64,000 nucleotides of DNA from Nitrospira sp. MA-1 (GTDB lineage Bacteria > Nitrospirota > Nitrospiria > Nitrospirales > UBA8639), in contig JAQJDB010000005.1 in NCBI GenBank assembly GCA_032139905.1, positions 169,001 to 233,000 of the forward strand. Reading direction: 5' to 3'. Under the pieces are notes generated by a model. It was given only the letters and a program-made list of their open reading frames with translations, did not search any database and was not told the DNA's origin. Both the position numbers and the translations under genes were made by a program. Every line of letters starts with the position of its first letter. Position 1 is the first letter of the stretch. Of the stretch, positions 19,249 to 28,747 are shown piece after piece.

Positions 19249-19779
19249 ATGGATATGATGCAATTACAGGTGGCTCAAATGTTTGATCAGCATAGGCAAG
19301 AGGTGAAGCGTTTTCTCATCAGTCGTGTCTCTTGTGAGGCGACTGCTGCGGATCTAACCCAGGAAACCTTCCTTCGCTTATCTCAATTATCAGATCTTCA
19401 GTCGATTCGTAACATTCGATCCTACCTTTTTCGGATTGCTGCCAATTTGGCGACGGATCATCTCCGAACGCAAATACGATGGAAAATGGCATCCTCCGAA
19501 GAGGAGCCTCTCCTGCTTGAGAAAGCGGATACCTCATCCACGCCGGAATCGGTTCTGGTAGCAAAAGAAGAATTGAGGATTGTCCTTCAAGCTATTCAGG
19601 AATTGTCGCCGTTGTGTCGGGAAATTTTTTTGTTGAATCGATATGAAGGTTTTGCGCATCGTGAAATCGCGAATCGGTTGAATATCTGTATGAGTACTGT
19701 CGAAAAAAATATCGCCCGTGCACTCAATCAATGCCGTCGCCGACTGAACGAGGCAGCGGAATCCTCCCAAAAGCTTTAG
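19249..19779 (+). CDS. ECF sigma factor, FecI/FpvI-type
   Basis: This 176-residue ECF sigma factor has region 2 (MFDQHRQEVKRFLISRV... ATAADLTQETFLRL, IRSYLFRIAANLATDHLR) and region 4 (LSPLCREIFLLNRYEGFAHREIA then MSTVEKNIARAL). The pattern is that of iron-starvation sigma factors activated by FecR. I prefer the ATG at 19249 (AGGAAG just upstream) to the GTG at 19207. It should direct RNA polymerase to the receptor gene at 21452 and perhaps others. FecR follows after 304 bp. Transcription is probably under Fur control (box at 18920). Confidence 0.9.
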   Translation: MDMMQLQVAQMFDQHRQEVKRFLISRVSCEATAADLTQETFLRLSQLSDLQSIRNIRSYLFRIAANLATDHLRTQIRWKMASSEEEPLLLEKADTSSTPESVLVAKEELRIVLQAIQELSPLCREIFLLNRYEGFAHREIANRLNICMSTVEKNIARALNQCRRRLNEAAESSQKL

Positions 19780-20083
19780 CCGTTTTTTCTGAACCTCTCC
19801 CTTTTAACATCAGGGGCTACTGAATTCCCTCGTGTCCCTGGTATTTATCGGGCCACCCGCATAATTTTTCTAATAAACTGTAGGGTCTGATTGGATCTGG
19901 CGCAGTCCTCCTCCCCTTCATTCAATCTCCCTGTGTGGGAAAACAAAAAAGTAAGATGGAGTCATTCATGTGTGGACCATCCGGTTTTTGTCGATTGAAT
20001 CGTTCTTATAGTGAATTTCTTGAACGGCGCAGGGTATTATCCGATGCACAATATTCAACAGGTTGGGAGGAGGGAACTGTCAG
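19780..20083. other. Spacer between sigma factor and FecR genes
   Basis: About 300 bases have no supported gene. The spacing is unusually long for a fecI-fecR pair, and a separate promoter for fecR may be here. Confidence 0.35.
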
Positions 20084-21109
20084 ATGTCGGACGCTGATTG
20101 CCCGGACAGCGAACAAGAGCGTCTGGAAGCCGAAGCTGTGACGTGGATGGTCCGCCTCACATCAGGGGAGACGACTGATGCAGACCGTCGTGCAGCGAAT
20201 TTGTGGTGCCGGAAAAGTGTGGCGCATCAGCGAGCCATGGAGAAGGCGTTCCGAATTTGGAATGGTATGGAAGGATTGCGAGACTCACTAATCATTCCGG
20301 ACAGATCTGGGGAAGTCCGCGGACAGACTCAGCGGACAATTCGGCACCCTCTTTTCCCATCAGCATATTTTTACAGGCAAGACTGGTGGGTTTGGAAAGT
20401 GATCGTCGCCGCTATTGCGGTATTGGCTCTTTCCTATACTTTTCAATCCGATTTCCTCATCGACTGGAGGGCGGATTATTCCACCGGAACGGGAGAGCAA
20501 GCCACATGGGAATTTATAGACGGCAGTATTGTCCAATTAAACACACATACTGCGTTGAATATTGCCTATTCCCAGAATATGCGGCGTGTGGATCTGCTGC
20601 AAGGAGAAGCGGCGTTTCGCGTCGCCAAGGATCCCTCACGGCCATTTATTGTGCAAGCCGACCAAGGAATGATTCGCGCGGTTGGGACTGAATTCTTCGT
20701 CTATAAGTTGGATCGCTCTGTCCTTGTGACGGTGGTAGAAGGTGTCGTCGATGTGTCGGTTCCGCCAGGGCACGAAAGGCCCAGCTCCTCCGCACGTCTG
20801 AAATCCGGTCAAAGTATTCAATTTGGGACCAACTCCGGATTGAGTGAAGTGAAAGACGTAGATTTAGGCATAGCCACAGCCTGGCAGCGTGGAAGACTTA
20901 TTTTTGAGGCTGCCCCCTTGACTGAGGTGGTGGAAGAGATCAATCGTTACCGGTCCGGACACATCGTTATTCTCAACGACACCCTTCGAGAACATTTGGT
21001 CAGCGGTGTATTCGATCTTGATAGTTTAGACTCCGCTGTGGCCACGATTGAGCGGACCTTGCCTATTGCCTCGCTGCATCTCACTGATCGATTAATTGTC
21101 CTCCAATAA
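20084..21109 (+). CDS. FecR-family anti-sigma/regulator, first iron-signalling locus
   Basis: This 341-residue inner-membrane regulator senses receptor occupancy and controls its FecI-type sigma factor. It has an N-terminal cytoplasmic DUF4880-like sigma-binding part (EAVTWMVRLTSGETTDADRR), one membrane helix (WVWKVIVAAIAVLALSYTF, about residue 100), the periplasmic FecR domain (GEQATWEFIDGSIVQLNTHT, LLQGEAAFRVAKDPSRPF, AVGTEFFVY) and a C-terminal STN-like part that contacts the receptor (VEEINRYRSGHIVILND). The ATG at 20084 follows GGAGGAGGG, better than the TTG at 20063. The receptor gene follows 342 bp later. Confidence 0.9.
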   Translation: MSDADCPDSEQERLEAEAVTWMVRLTSGETTDADRRAANLWCRKSVAHQRAMEKAFRIWNGMEGLRDSLIIPDRSGEVRGQTQRTIRHPLFPSAYFYRQDWWVWKVIVAAIAVLALSYTFQSDFLIDWRADYSTGTGEQATWEFIDGSIVQLNTHTALNIAYSQNMRRVDLLQGEAAFRVAKDPSRPFIVQADQGMIRAVGTEFFVYKLDRSVLVTVVEGVVDVSVPPGHERPSSSARLKSGQSIQFGTNSGLSEVKDVDLGIATAWQRGRLIFEAAPLTEVVEEINRYRSGHIVILNDTLREHLVSGVFDLDSLDSAVATIERTLPIASLHLTDRLIVLQ

Positions 21110-21201
21110 GATTCCTTACTCCCCTATCCCCTTTCACTCAACAAACCTTCCTGCGGAAAAAAGACATTTGTTCGCTTTTTGCGGAGAGGGATCGCTCCTG
21201 C

Positions 21202-21225
21202 AAAATTTTTGGATTTTGTCTGTCT
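21202..21225 (+). promoter_or_regulatory. Candidate ECF-sigma promoter for the first receptor gene
   Basis: AAATTTTTG (21203-21211) followed after 10 bases by GTCT (21222-21225). The same words, AAATTTTTG with GTCT after 9 bases, occur on the minus strand before the second receptor (39168-39191). FecI-type promoters are recalled as having a GGAAAT-like -35 and a GTC-containing -10. The match here is only suggestive. Confidence 0.35.
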
Positions 21226-21451
21226 GGGTTTCTTCTGCTGAACCGTCTTGTGAAGTAGGCATGTTCAAGGGAGGCTGACCTTCTTTGTCGTAAGTGCTCA
21301 CCTTGAAATCGAATTTCCTAAAGAGAAGCGGTGCTTTCTTCTTGAGCCGCGCTTGGCCAGCAACCTGAAGAGTTAGCGGCATGGCCCATCATTTTTTTCT
21401 TTATATATACCATACCTCATTCACATGATGATTTAGGAAGGAAGTGAAACG

Positions 21452-24016
21452 ATGTCAAAAACTAGTGTAGGAGCACAAAGACAGAAAGCAAAGGAGTTCA
21501 GGCGAAAGCGAGTGTCAGGATGGTTGATGGGGCTGACCTTAGTGATCCTCCAACTCCTGGGGAATTTGACGAACTCTGCATCCGCGCAAGAGTCAATTCG
21601 GTTCGACATTCCTTCGCAAGCTCTGAATACCGCACTGACAGCCTTTGCGGAACAAAGTTCATGGCAATTATTTTATAGCACGGAGATCGCTGAAGGCCTT
21701 CAGAACAAGGCCTTGTCGGGTGCGCATGAACCGGAATCCGCCCTGAAGCATTTACTGTCAGGTACAGGCCTCGAATATCGTATAACTGGTCCTCAGATCG
21801 TGAGGATTAGTAAAGGGGGGAATTCTGCAGTCCTGCCCCCTGTGCCTCTGGCGGATACTTCCGTACAACAATCCTCCCAAAGCGTGAATGGCCAAACATC
21901 CCAGCCAAGGACGGTCAAGGTGCCGGAGGTTGTGGTGAAGGATGTTCGTGATCGTCCGTACACCACCGAAGATGTGTCAAGTGCCTCCAGAATTCCTGTT
22001 CCCGTCCAGGAGATGCCCCGGTCGGTTGAAACGGTGACAAAGGAGGTGATTGAAGACCAGAAGGTCATTCGTATGAACGAGGCGCTTCGAAATGCGAGTG
22101 GTACCTATCAATCCAGTACACAAGGCGGTCAGGGCGGCACCTTCATAATACGGGGCTTTGCGTCCGATCTGAATGTGTTCAAGAACGGCTTTCGGGACGA
22201 CAGCACATTTAGTTCGCGAGCTCCACGCGACATTATCAACCTTGAGAGCATTGAAGTGGTAAAGGGGCCGCCGTCTTATCTTTACGGGCGTTCCGATCCC
22301 GGCGGTGTGATCAATCAAATTACGAAAGCCCCTTTGAAGAACGCTTTTTATTCCGGAGAAATGATTGGCGGCAGTTATGAACTCTACCGCCCGACGGTAG
22401 AGCTCGGAGGGCCGTTGAACCAAAGTAAGACCTTGACCTATCGATTCAATGGCATGTTCGAATCGGCCGAAAGTTATCGGGAGGGGGTCAAGTCAAAACG
22501 CGCTTTTCTCGCCCCGGTATTCGGGTGGGACATCAGCTCGCGGACGACGTTCCGGCTTGAGGGTGAATATCTTTATAATAAGGCCCCTATCGATCGGGGG
22601 TTGGTGGCCATCGGTGACGGAGTTGCGCCGATCTCTATCAAGAGTTTCCTCGGAGACCCGACAAAAAAGGATGAGAATAATAGCGGTAAGGTCACCGCGA
22701 CAGTTCTGCACGAATTCAATGATATGTTCACATGGCGCACTGCGTATAGAGGGGCTTGGACCAGCAGCCGATATGACGCTCTGGAGTCCTGGTTTTTGGT
22801 CGGTCCTGAAAGTGATGGAATTCTCGATCTGGCGCGATTTAAATTACCGACGAACGTTTCAAGCAACTACATGCAAAACGAAGTCCACGGCAAATTCTCA
22901 ACCGGTTCGATTAAGCATAAAACCCTTTTTGGCATCGAACTGGGTCGAGAGAGTTCCTCGGCAAAAGCCTACTCGGATTTCGGTGGTGATACAACCACAC
23001 CAGGAGGATTCAGCTACATTAATATCTTCGATACATCTGACAAGCAGTTCGTAGACATTCCTCTTGATGAATTCAGCCATACCAAACAAACCAACTATAT
23101 TTTCGGTCTTTATTTCGGCGATCAAATCGACCTCCTGGAAAACCTCCATGTCCATGGAGGCGGCCGGTTCGATATCTTTGAACAGAAACTCACCAACCGC
23201 CCAAATGATTTTGATCCCGACACGAACAAGGATAAACAGACCAAACACAGATTCAGCCCGTCGGTGGGGATAACGTACCAGCCGTGGAAGCCCATGGCCA
23301 TCTACGCCAATTACACGGAGTCCTTCGTACCCCAAGCAGTCGGATCAAGAGGCATCGACGGAAAACTTTTTAATCCCGAGCGTGGAAAAGCATGGGAAGG
23401 TGGTTTCAAATTTCAGTTGTTTGACAACAAATTGCGGACCACCATGGCGGTGTTTCAAATCGACAAAACGAATGTGTTGACGGCCGATCCGGCCAACGGA
23501 TTCGCGTTTTCCAAGGCAACCGGCAAACAGCGCAGCAGAGGGTTCGAACTCGATGTGGCCGGGACGATATTGCCTGGGTGGGAGATCATTGCCAACTATG
23601 CGTATACCGATACGCGTGTCCGCAAAGATGTCATGTTTCGTGAGGGGAGTCGAGTCTCCAACGTCCCTTATAACCAAGGCAGCATATGGACAACCTACTT
23701 TTTCCAAGAAGGCGTGGTGAAGGGCTTCGGGGCCGGAATCGGTATGTATGCGCAAGGCGAACGGAATGGTGTCTTCGAATGTGAGGATCCGGCCAATTGC
23801 CAGGCGCCGTTCAAGATGAAGGGCTTTGTCAGAATGGATGCGGCATTGTATTACCGTAAGCCGAATTTTTCCCAAGGAACTAATTTGCTGGCTGCGGTGA
23901 ACTTTACGAATCTTCTGGATCAACGGTACATGACCGGCAGTCAGAATTTTAGGGAAATCGTCTACACGGGTGCGCCTTTAACCGTGATTGGCTCTCTCAA
24001 ATTTGAGTTTTTCTGA
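21452..24016 (+). CDS. TonB-dependent siderophore receptor with signalling domain (FpvA/FecA type)
   Basis: This 854-residue outer-membrane receptor imports a ferric siderophore and signals to FecR. A signal peptide (to about residue 47, SASAQ) is followed by the STN signalling domain (FDIPSQALNTALTAFAEQSSW ... LLSGTGLEYRI, residues 50-115). A TonB box lies near VPEVVVK (157-163). The plug follows, with MPRSVETVTKEVIEDQ, FIIRGFA and IEVVKGPPSYLYGRSDPGGVIN. A 22-strand barrel follows, ending in the aromatic GSLKFEFF. A strong ribosome-binding site (AGGAAGGAAG) precedes the ATG. With the sigma factor and FecR upstream it forms a complete cell-surface signalling set. The ligand is unknown; the nearby NRPS/PKS product is a candidate. 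Confidence 0.94.
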   Translation: MSKTSVGAQRQKAKEFRRKRVSGWLMGLTLVILQLLGNLTNSASAQESIRFDIPSQALNTALTAFAEQSSWQLFYSTEIAEGLQNKALSGAHEPESALKHLLSGTGLEYRITGPQIVRISKGGNSAVLPPVPLADTSVQQSSQSVNGQTSQPRTVKVPEVVVKDVRDRPYTTEDVSSASRIPVPVQEMPRSVETVTKEVIEDQKVIRMNEALRNASGTYQSSTQGGQGGTFIIRGFASDLNVFKNGFRDDSTFSSRAPRDIINLESIEVVKGPPSYLYGRSDPGGVINQITKAPLKNAFYSGEMIGGSYELYRPTVELGGPLNQSKTLTYRFNGMFESAESYREGVKSKRAFLAPVFGWDISSRTTFRLEGEYLYNKAPIDRGLVAIGDGVAPISIKSFLGDPTKKDENNSGKVTATVLHEFNDMFTWRTAYRGAWTSSRYDALESWFLVGPESDGILDLARFKLPTNVSSNYMQNEVHGKFSTGSIKHKTLFGIELGRESSSAKAYSDFGGDTTTPGGFSYINIFDTSDKQFVDIPLDEFSHTKQTNYIFGLYFGDQIDLLENLHVHGGGRFDIFEQKLTNRPNDFDPDTNKDKQTKHRFSPSVGITYQPWKPMAIYANYTESFVPQAVGSRGIDGKLFNPERGKAWEGGFKFQLFDNKLRTTMAVFQIDKTNVLTADPANGFAFSKATGKQRSRGFELDVAGTILPGWEIIANYAYTDTRVRKDVMFREGSRVSNVPYNQGSIWTTYFFQEGVVKGFGAGIGMYAQGERNGVFECEDPANCQAPFKMKGFVRMDAALYYRKPNFSQGTNLLAAVNFTNLLDQRYMTGSQNFREIVYTGAPLTVIGSLKFEFF

Positions 24017-24845
24017 GAATTTGGAAATTAGATAAGATTTTTCGACGCTCAAATTTCAGAAAACGTGGGATCCTGAGAAATGGACGGCGGTATGACATAA
24101 CTTACGCAGTGGTCTGCATGGAGGAGGGCCGACCTGATTTGGCACCTGATGTTTGAGCAGGGTTTTACGATTTCGTACAACGGGTGTCCGATCCTTTCGT
24201 GTGAATAAGTACTGGAATTGCCAGACTCCGTGGGCTAATTTACGGAAAGGCCTAAAACTGATTATTAGATTTCGACCTACGTCGAAAGGATCTGCATGAC
24301 AGATTGGGTGCAAGGACCTACATAACCACACTCCGACGCTTCTGTGAGGACGGGTTCATGGATTCGACCTGCATTGATGCCAAACAATCCTTGTGGCCTT
24401 GAGAGGATGAGAAAGAATTCGAATAGCGTGGAGAAGTTTCGACGATGGAAGTTCCTGAACTTCATTGTCCCGGAACTGTCTGGAAGTTTGGGAATCGGCG
24501 CATTGATGCGTTAGTGGTCCTACCGAATTAGATGTTCTCTGGCCCTTGACCGGCGGCAATATGGTCGCAGTAGATCTTTCCCTATTTAATGAAAAATGGA
24601 TCACCATGTGCTGTCCGTTCCGTGTTGTAGTGGCCCGACAATTTGGGTCGTAACGATCTCGCCTGATGCTCATTTTCTGAACTTGGGAAATGCCGCCCCC
24701 GTTGTAATTTGCAGGAAAGATGGTGGGAGTGTATGACTTGTTCTTTTTCTTCTCAACGGAAAAAATCTACCTTCGGATCGTTCATGCCGGACGAGGTCCT
24801 CTTTGGAAAAACCTTCTGGGAAAATGTACTGTGGAGGAAAGGCCA
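24017..24845. other. Long intergenic region between receptor and DUF6607 genes
   Basis: About 830 bases hold scattered short ORFs, mostly minus strand, with no family features or ribosome-binding sites. The frame of the DUF6607 gene is open back to 24720 but the upstream part does not look like a natural N-terminus. Confidence 0.4.
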
Positions 24846-25907
24846 ATGAATGCAAGATTTATCCTCTTCACGGCCAGATCGGGACAGGTGTCCGAAACGT
24901 TTCTGATGACCGTCTTCCTCGTGTTGTGTTGTTGGGGCGCTATTGCTCTGGCAGAAAATCAGGGACCGGGAGCGACGGAAAAGGATGACAAATTTCGGCG
25001 CGATCGCGAAGCCATCCTCGCGATGGCGGGTAATTACCGTGTAACGTTCGATTTCAGAGAGACGGTTTCGTTCGTCGAGGGATATCAGCTCAAAAAGCCG
25101 TATGAGGTCGATGGCTATGAAATCGTTCGCGTGATCCGCGACGACGGTGAATTCATTAGCCTTCAACACATTCTCGTCGTTGATGGGATTTGGGAAGACC
25201 AAATGCCCATCAAGCATTGGCGGCAGGATTGGATCTATGAACCGAGACAACAGTTTGAGTATGTCGGCCGCAATGTCTGGCAAATCCGCCAGCTGGATGA
25301 GGCCGAACGCCGAGGGAACTGGGCCCAGCTCGTGTACCAGGTTGATGATAGCCCCAGGTATGCCGCAGTTGCGGCATGGACACACCGCCACGGGGAGTCC
25401 GCATGGATGTCACCTCCGACCTGGCGCCCCCTTCCACGGCGTGAACGGACCAAGCGGGACGATTATGATGTTCTGATTTCCGTGAATCGTCAGGCGTTAA
25501 CTCCGAACGGGTGGGTACATGAACAAGACAGTTCGAAAATCATCCTACGGACCGACCCGAAAATTCTGGCTAGAGAGATGGGTGTGAACACCTATACGTC
25601 GTCGGATGCGTTTAAAATTCAGGTTGCCGAAGACTATTGGAACGAAACCAGGGAGTTTTGGGCGGAGGTCAGGGATGAATGGAGCAAGATTCAACAGGAA
25701 TTGGAGGCCTTCAGCCTGGAATCTCATGGACAATCCGGAAAACTCTATAATCAAATTCTGCGTTTGGCCAAGGACGCGAGGGAAGGAAATCTGTCCATGA
25801 AGACTGCCTCAATGCGCGCACGGAACCTCATTCGCGATTCGACGACGAACGAGGTCTCTGTGCGCAATTTACGGGCGGAGGTTCAGGGTCAGAAAGCAAA
25901 CAACTAA
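24846..25907 (+). CDS. Exported DUF6607-family protein
   Basis: This 353-residue protein has a signal-peptide-like N-terminus (hydrophobic TFLMTVFLVLCCWGAIA, cleavage near ALAEN). The mature part reads like DUF6607: REAILAMAGNYRVTFDF, the EGYQLKKPYEVDGYE segment, IKHWRQDWIYEPRQQFEYVG and WTHRHGESAWMSPPTWRPLPRRE. The biochemical role of DUF6607 is not known. I recall it being found near TonB receptors and PepSY proteins in iron-uptake loci, and that is the context here. The ATG follows GGAGGA. A beta-structured periplasmic protein is likely. Confidence 0.75.
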   Translation: MNARFILFTARSGQVSETFLMTVFLVLCCWGAIALAENQGPGATEKDDKFRRDREAILAMAGNYRVTFDFRETVSFVEGYQLKKPYEVDGYEIVRVIRDDGEFISLQHILVVDGIWEDQMPIKHWRQDWIYEPRQQFEYVGRNVWQIRQLDEAERRGNWAQLVYQVDDSPRYAAVAAWTHRHGESAWMSPPTWRPLPRRERTKRDDYDVLISVNRQALTPNGWVHEQDSSKIILRTDPKILAREMGVNTYTSSDAFKIQVAEDYWNETREFWAEVRDEWSKIQQELEAFSLESHGQSGKLYNQILRLAKDAREGNLSMKTASMRARNLIRDSTTNEVSVRNLRAEVQGQKANN

Positions 25908-26082
25908 CCTTGATCGGGGACGGGTGATTCCCTCGTGGCTGTGGTCATTCTCAACATGCCGGGTAAATGGCTATATCCGGGATTTTTTGCAGATATTTTC
26001 CAGGTTAACCTTTCGGTCAGAGCGTTCCCTTCAAGACATTGGCTATGCTGATTATTTCGGAAAAGCTGGAAAGACCATTCCG

Positions 26083-26424
26083 TTAATCTAACAAAAAAAC
26101 CAAGACCGCGAGGGGTCCGCCGCAGCAGGTCAAAATACCCAATAGCAGGACGAGCCGGGGAGCAAACGGAAGCCCAAAGATCAGCGTGAGTCCACCGATG
26201 GCAAGATAACCTACCCATCGGACCGGGCCGAATGACCATCCCGCAGTGTCGACAGCCATAGCAAATGATAGTCCCAGGATCAGCCATCCTACGATTTTTA
26301 GTATTAACAAGGACGGGCTGGAAGGAAGAAATGGCTTGCCCAGCATGTCCTGAAAATGCTTCGGCATGGCCAGGCACAAGGTAAATAACCCGGCATAAGA
26401 GAGTAGGAATACGAGGATATCCAT
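26083..26424 (-). CDS. DUF3325-family small membrane protein
   Basis: This 113-residue inner-membrane protein has three to four helices (ILVFLLSYAGLFTLCLAM, LLILKIVGWLILGLSFAMAV, YLAIGGLTLIFGLPFAP, LVLLLGILTCCGGPLAVLVF). The start, a helix with ALAM followed by HFQDMLGKP, is typical of DUF3325. The ATG at 26424 is used because the longer frame to 26511 adds a non-family tail overlapping the PepSY gene. It is the last gene of a DUF3649-PepSY-DUF3325 set that accompanies siderophore receptors in many Proteobacteria. Its role is unknown. Confidence 0.7.
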   Translation of the reverse strand: MDILVFLLSYAGLFTLCLAMPKHFQDMLGKPFLPSSPSLLILKIVGWLILGLSFAMAVDTAGWSFGPVRWVGYLAIGGLTLIFGLPFAPRLVLLLGILTCCGGPLAVLVFLLD

Positions 26425-26446
26425 GTCAGGATCGGCTCGTTTGCGT

Positions 26447-27997
26447 TCATCCACCCGAAGCGACCGGGTGGGAGGGCCTGGGACGGGATGATGTACGTGC
26501 AAGTTGGTCAAGACGCCTAGCGGTCCAGCCCAATCCTAATCCGCCTATCAAGGCCGTGAGGTCCACCGCGGCCACCTCCCACTGTCCTTTTGGCACTGTC
26601 ATGAACAGATGGTGTTCCGTGGTGATAACATTCACGACCGGCAGCAGTATGAAAAATAGGGCCGCGACGGACAGTTGTGTTTTCCATATTCGCAAAGATG
26701 GCCTGAGTTGGAAAAGTTTTTTGATTAAGGCATGCCCCAGGCAGAGACTCCAGGCCGTGAAAAATATCTGCAACTCCCGGAGTTCACGTGCAGGAAGGTC
26801 GGCAGGCAACAGACGATTGGCCCAAAAGAACGTCGCCGTGGCCGCCAATAATCCCGCTATCGCCGCCACGTTCACTCCTTCCACGAGCCGATATCCCACT
26901 GCGTCGGTTGTAGTGTGACGCCCCTGCCGCTTCACGACCCACAGGACCAACCCTGTGGCAATCATGGCGCTTGCCGCCAATCCCATGCCGAAGTACAGCC
27001 ACCGTATAGTGGCACCGCCGAATTGCACAAAGTGCAATCCGGAGAGGACCGACTGAGTCATATACGCAGGTTTGGAATTGATCCAGACGGTCCGAAGTGC
27101 ACCGCTTTCCCCATCGAAACTCACGCGGTCGCTATATAAGCTCAAGCGATCGGTCGACTGACGATTAACATGTACCAGGGCATGACGATCGCCCGGATGA
27201 CTTACCAGGATCGACCTGGTTTGACCTCCCTGCCAATAGGGCCGGGCCTCGCGTTCCAGGTCTCTCAATGAAACCAGTGGAGCCGGCTGATTCGCTCTCT
27301 CCGGTTCAATGAAGGATTCAGCCTCTGCCCAGAAGCCCTCCATCTCGCCATCATAATGAACCTGTAATCCTGCCGGCATGTAGATCGACCAAAAGATTAC
27401 CAGGCCGCTAAAGGTAATCATGATGTGAAACGGAAGAGCCAGCACGCTTGTGACATTGTGCGCATCCAGCCAGGACCGATGAGACGAGGCGCCTGGGCGG
27501 AAGGTAAAAAAGTCCTTAAAAATGCGATGGTGAATCATGATGCCGGTCACCAAGGCGGCCAGCATGGCCATGGCCGCGGCGCCCACGATCCAAGTGCCGG
27601 CCTGGTCTAATAAGAGTTGATAGTGAAATCGATAGAAAAATTCTCCTCCATGAGTGTTACGAACAGTGATGGGCTGTCCTGTCTTGGCATTGATCATCCT
27701 GGCAACGGACGTACCGTCCTGGCTCCATCGAATGGTGGAGACCGGTGTGCGTTCGCTGGGCAGCTCAATCGACCAGCGTTCGGCCTGCGGGGCAAACTGT
27801 TCCAAAGTTCGCACGGCGGCATCCACATTAAGCGGGGAAGGGATGACATGATGCAGTTCCGGTTTCATCCAATAGGTGATTTCTTGATCGAACACCGTCA
27901 GCGTGCCGGTGAAAAAGATTGCAAACAACAGCCAGCCGAAGAGCAGGCCTGCCCAGGTATGGAGCCAATCCATGCACTGTGTGAAGCTTTCTTTCAT
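26447..27997 (-). CDS. PepSY-associated membrane protein, siderophore-iron reduction type
   Basis: This 516-residue inner-membrane protein of the PepSY_TM family has an N-terminal helix after a conserved His/Trp segment (MDWLHTWAGLLFGWLLFAIFF), periplasmic PepSY parts and paired helices with conserved histidines (FHYQLLL, IHHRIFKDFF, LPFHIMITFSGLVIFW, GLHFVQFGGATIRWLYF). An extra four-helix C-terminal part follows. Related proteins (PiuB/FoxB/FpvG type) are thought to reduce ferric siderophores in the periplasm using heme-bound helices. It lies between the DUF3649 and DUF3325 genes with gaps of 46 and 22 bp, clearly an operon. Confidence 0.85.
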   Translation of the reverse strand: MKESFTQCMDWLHTWAGLLFGWLLFAIFFTGTLTVFDQEITYWMKPELHHVIPSPLNVDAAVRTLEQFAPQAERWSIELPSERTPVSTIRWSQDGTSVARMINAKTGQPITVRNTHGGEFFYRFHYQLLLDQAGTWIVGAAAMAMLAALVTGIMIHHRIFKDFFTFRPGASSHRSWLDAHNVTSVLALPFHIMITFSGLVIFWSIYMPAGLQVHYDGEMEGFWAEAESFIEPERANQPAPLVSLRDLEREARPYWQGGQTRSILVSHPGDRHALVHVNRQSTDRLSLYSDRVSFDGESGALRTVWINSKPAYMTQSVLSGLHFVQFGGATIRWLYFGMGLAASAMIATGLVLWVVKRQGRHTTTDAVGYRLVEGVNVAAIAGLLAATATFFWANRLLPADLPARELRELQIFFTAWSLCLGHALIKKLFQLRPSLRIWKTQLSVAALFFILLPVVNVITTEHHLFMTVPKGQWEVAAVDLTALIGGLGLGWTARRLDQLARTSSRPRPSHPVASGG

Positions 27998-28043
27998 GGA
28001 TCAGTGACTTTTCCTGTAGGTTGTCTCGACTTGACATCCCGCC

Positions 28044-28385
28044 TTACGTTATCAGCAACGTCATGCCCCCCAAGAGCACGGTGGGAATCAAGAGGACGAC
28101 CCATGCCCGCATCGGGGTGGCTGTCGCAAACGCGCAGAGAATGGCTCCCGTATAGATCAGGAAGGACATCATGCTGGCAGTCAGCACAGCTTCGGATTTG
28201 GCCAAAGGCAGGACAATGGAAAGCCAGGCCGTGCAGGCATACGCCAGCGCATATCCGCCAAACACTGCAGCGGCAACCCGGGAAGACGTTGTGATCCAGG
28301 TGTTAGATGATTTCGTTCGACGAGCTTTGGAAATCAAAGATATGGCCTTTTGGGCTCCTGACGTGAAAGCCAAATGGAAAAACAC
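28044..28385 (-). CDS. DUF3649-family small membrane protein
   Basis: This protein of up to 113 residues has three membrane helices (RVAAAVFGGYALAYACTAWL, ASMMSFLIYTGAILCAFA, WVVLLIPTVLLGGMTLLI). The first resembles DUF3649 (arginine, then GGYALA, then a second alanine-rich turn). The frame opens with a GTG at 28385 but no ribosome-binding site is visible there. A TTG nearer the first helix is possible, so the start is uncertain. It is the first gene of the three-gene PepSY operon, probably aiding the iron reductase in the inner membrane. Confidence 0.65.
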   Translation of the reverse strand: MFFHLAFTSGAQKAISLISKARRTKSSNTWITTSSRVAAAVFGGYALAYACTAWLSIVLPLAKSEAVLTASMMSFLIYTGAILCAFATATPMRAWVVLLIPTVLLGGMTLLIT

Positions 28386-28747
28386 CTACGAATAGGAGGA
28401 CGAACGAATATGTCAAAACCTTACGCATTGCTAAGTTTTAATACGTAGAATGCGCCAAGCTCATGCAAAGAACACCAAGCAAAGCAAGCTTAGGGGACGC
28501 CAGGAGCAGTCTTTTATGAGGTCGGAGATGCCACCTTTCATAGAAGTCCTTTCAATTTCCAATCTCTTATCTGTCTCCAGACAGTTTGGTATCGATGACT
28601 TCGATCATCCCGGTCTGTTTCCGAGGACTTTACCGGCTCCTTCGCATTAAGCCATCCTGAAATACTTCTTGTGATTCACACAGCCACATATTTTTTTTAG
28701 GACTCGAAATGTAAACAGGCTCTTCGGTCCATCTTGCTGACGGATTG
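28386..28747. other. Intergenic region between the DUF3649 operon and the serine hydrolase gene
   Basis: About 360 bases without a supported gene. It should hold the promoter of the DUF3649-PepSY-DUF3325 operon. I could not see a Fur box. Confidence 0.35.
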
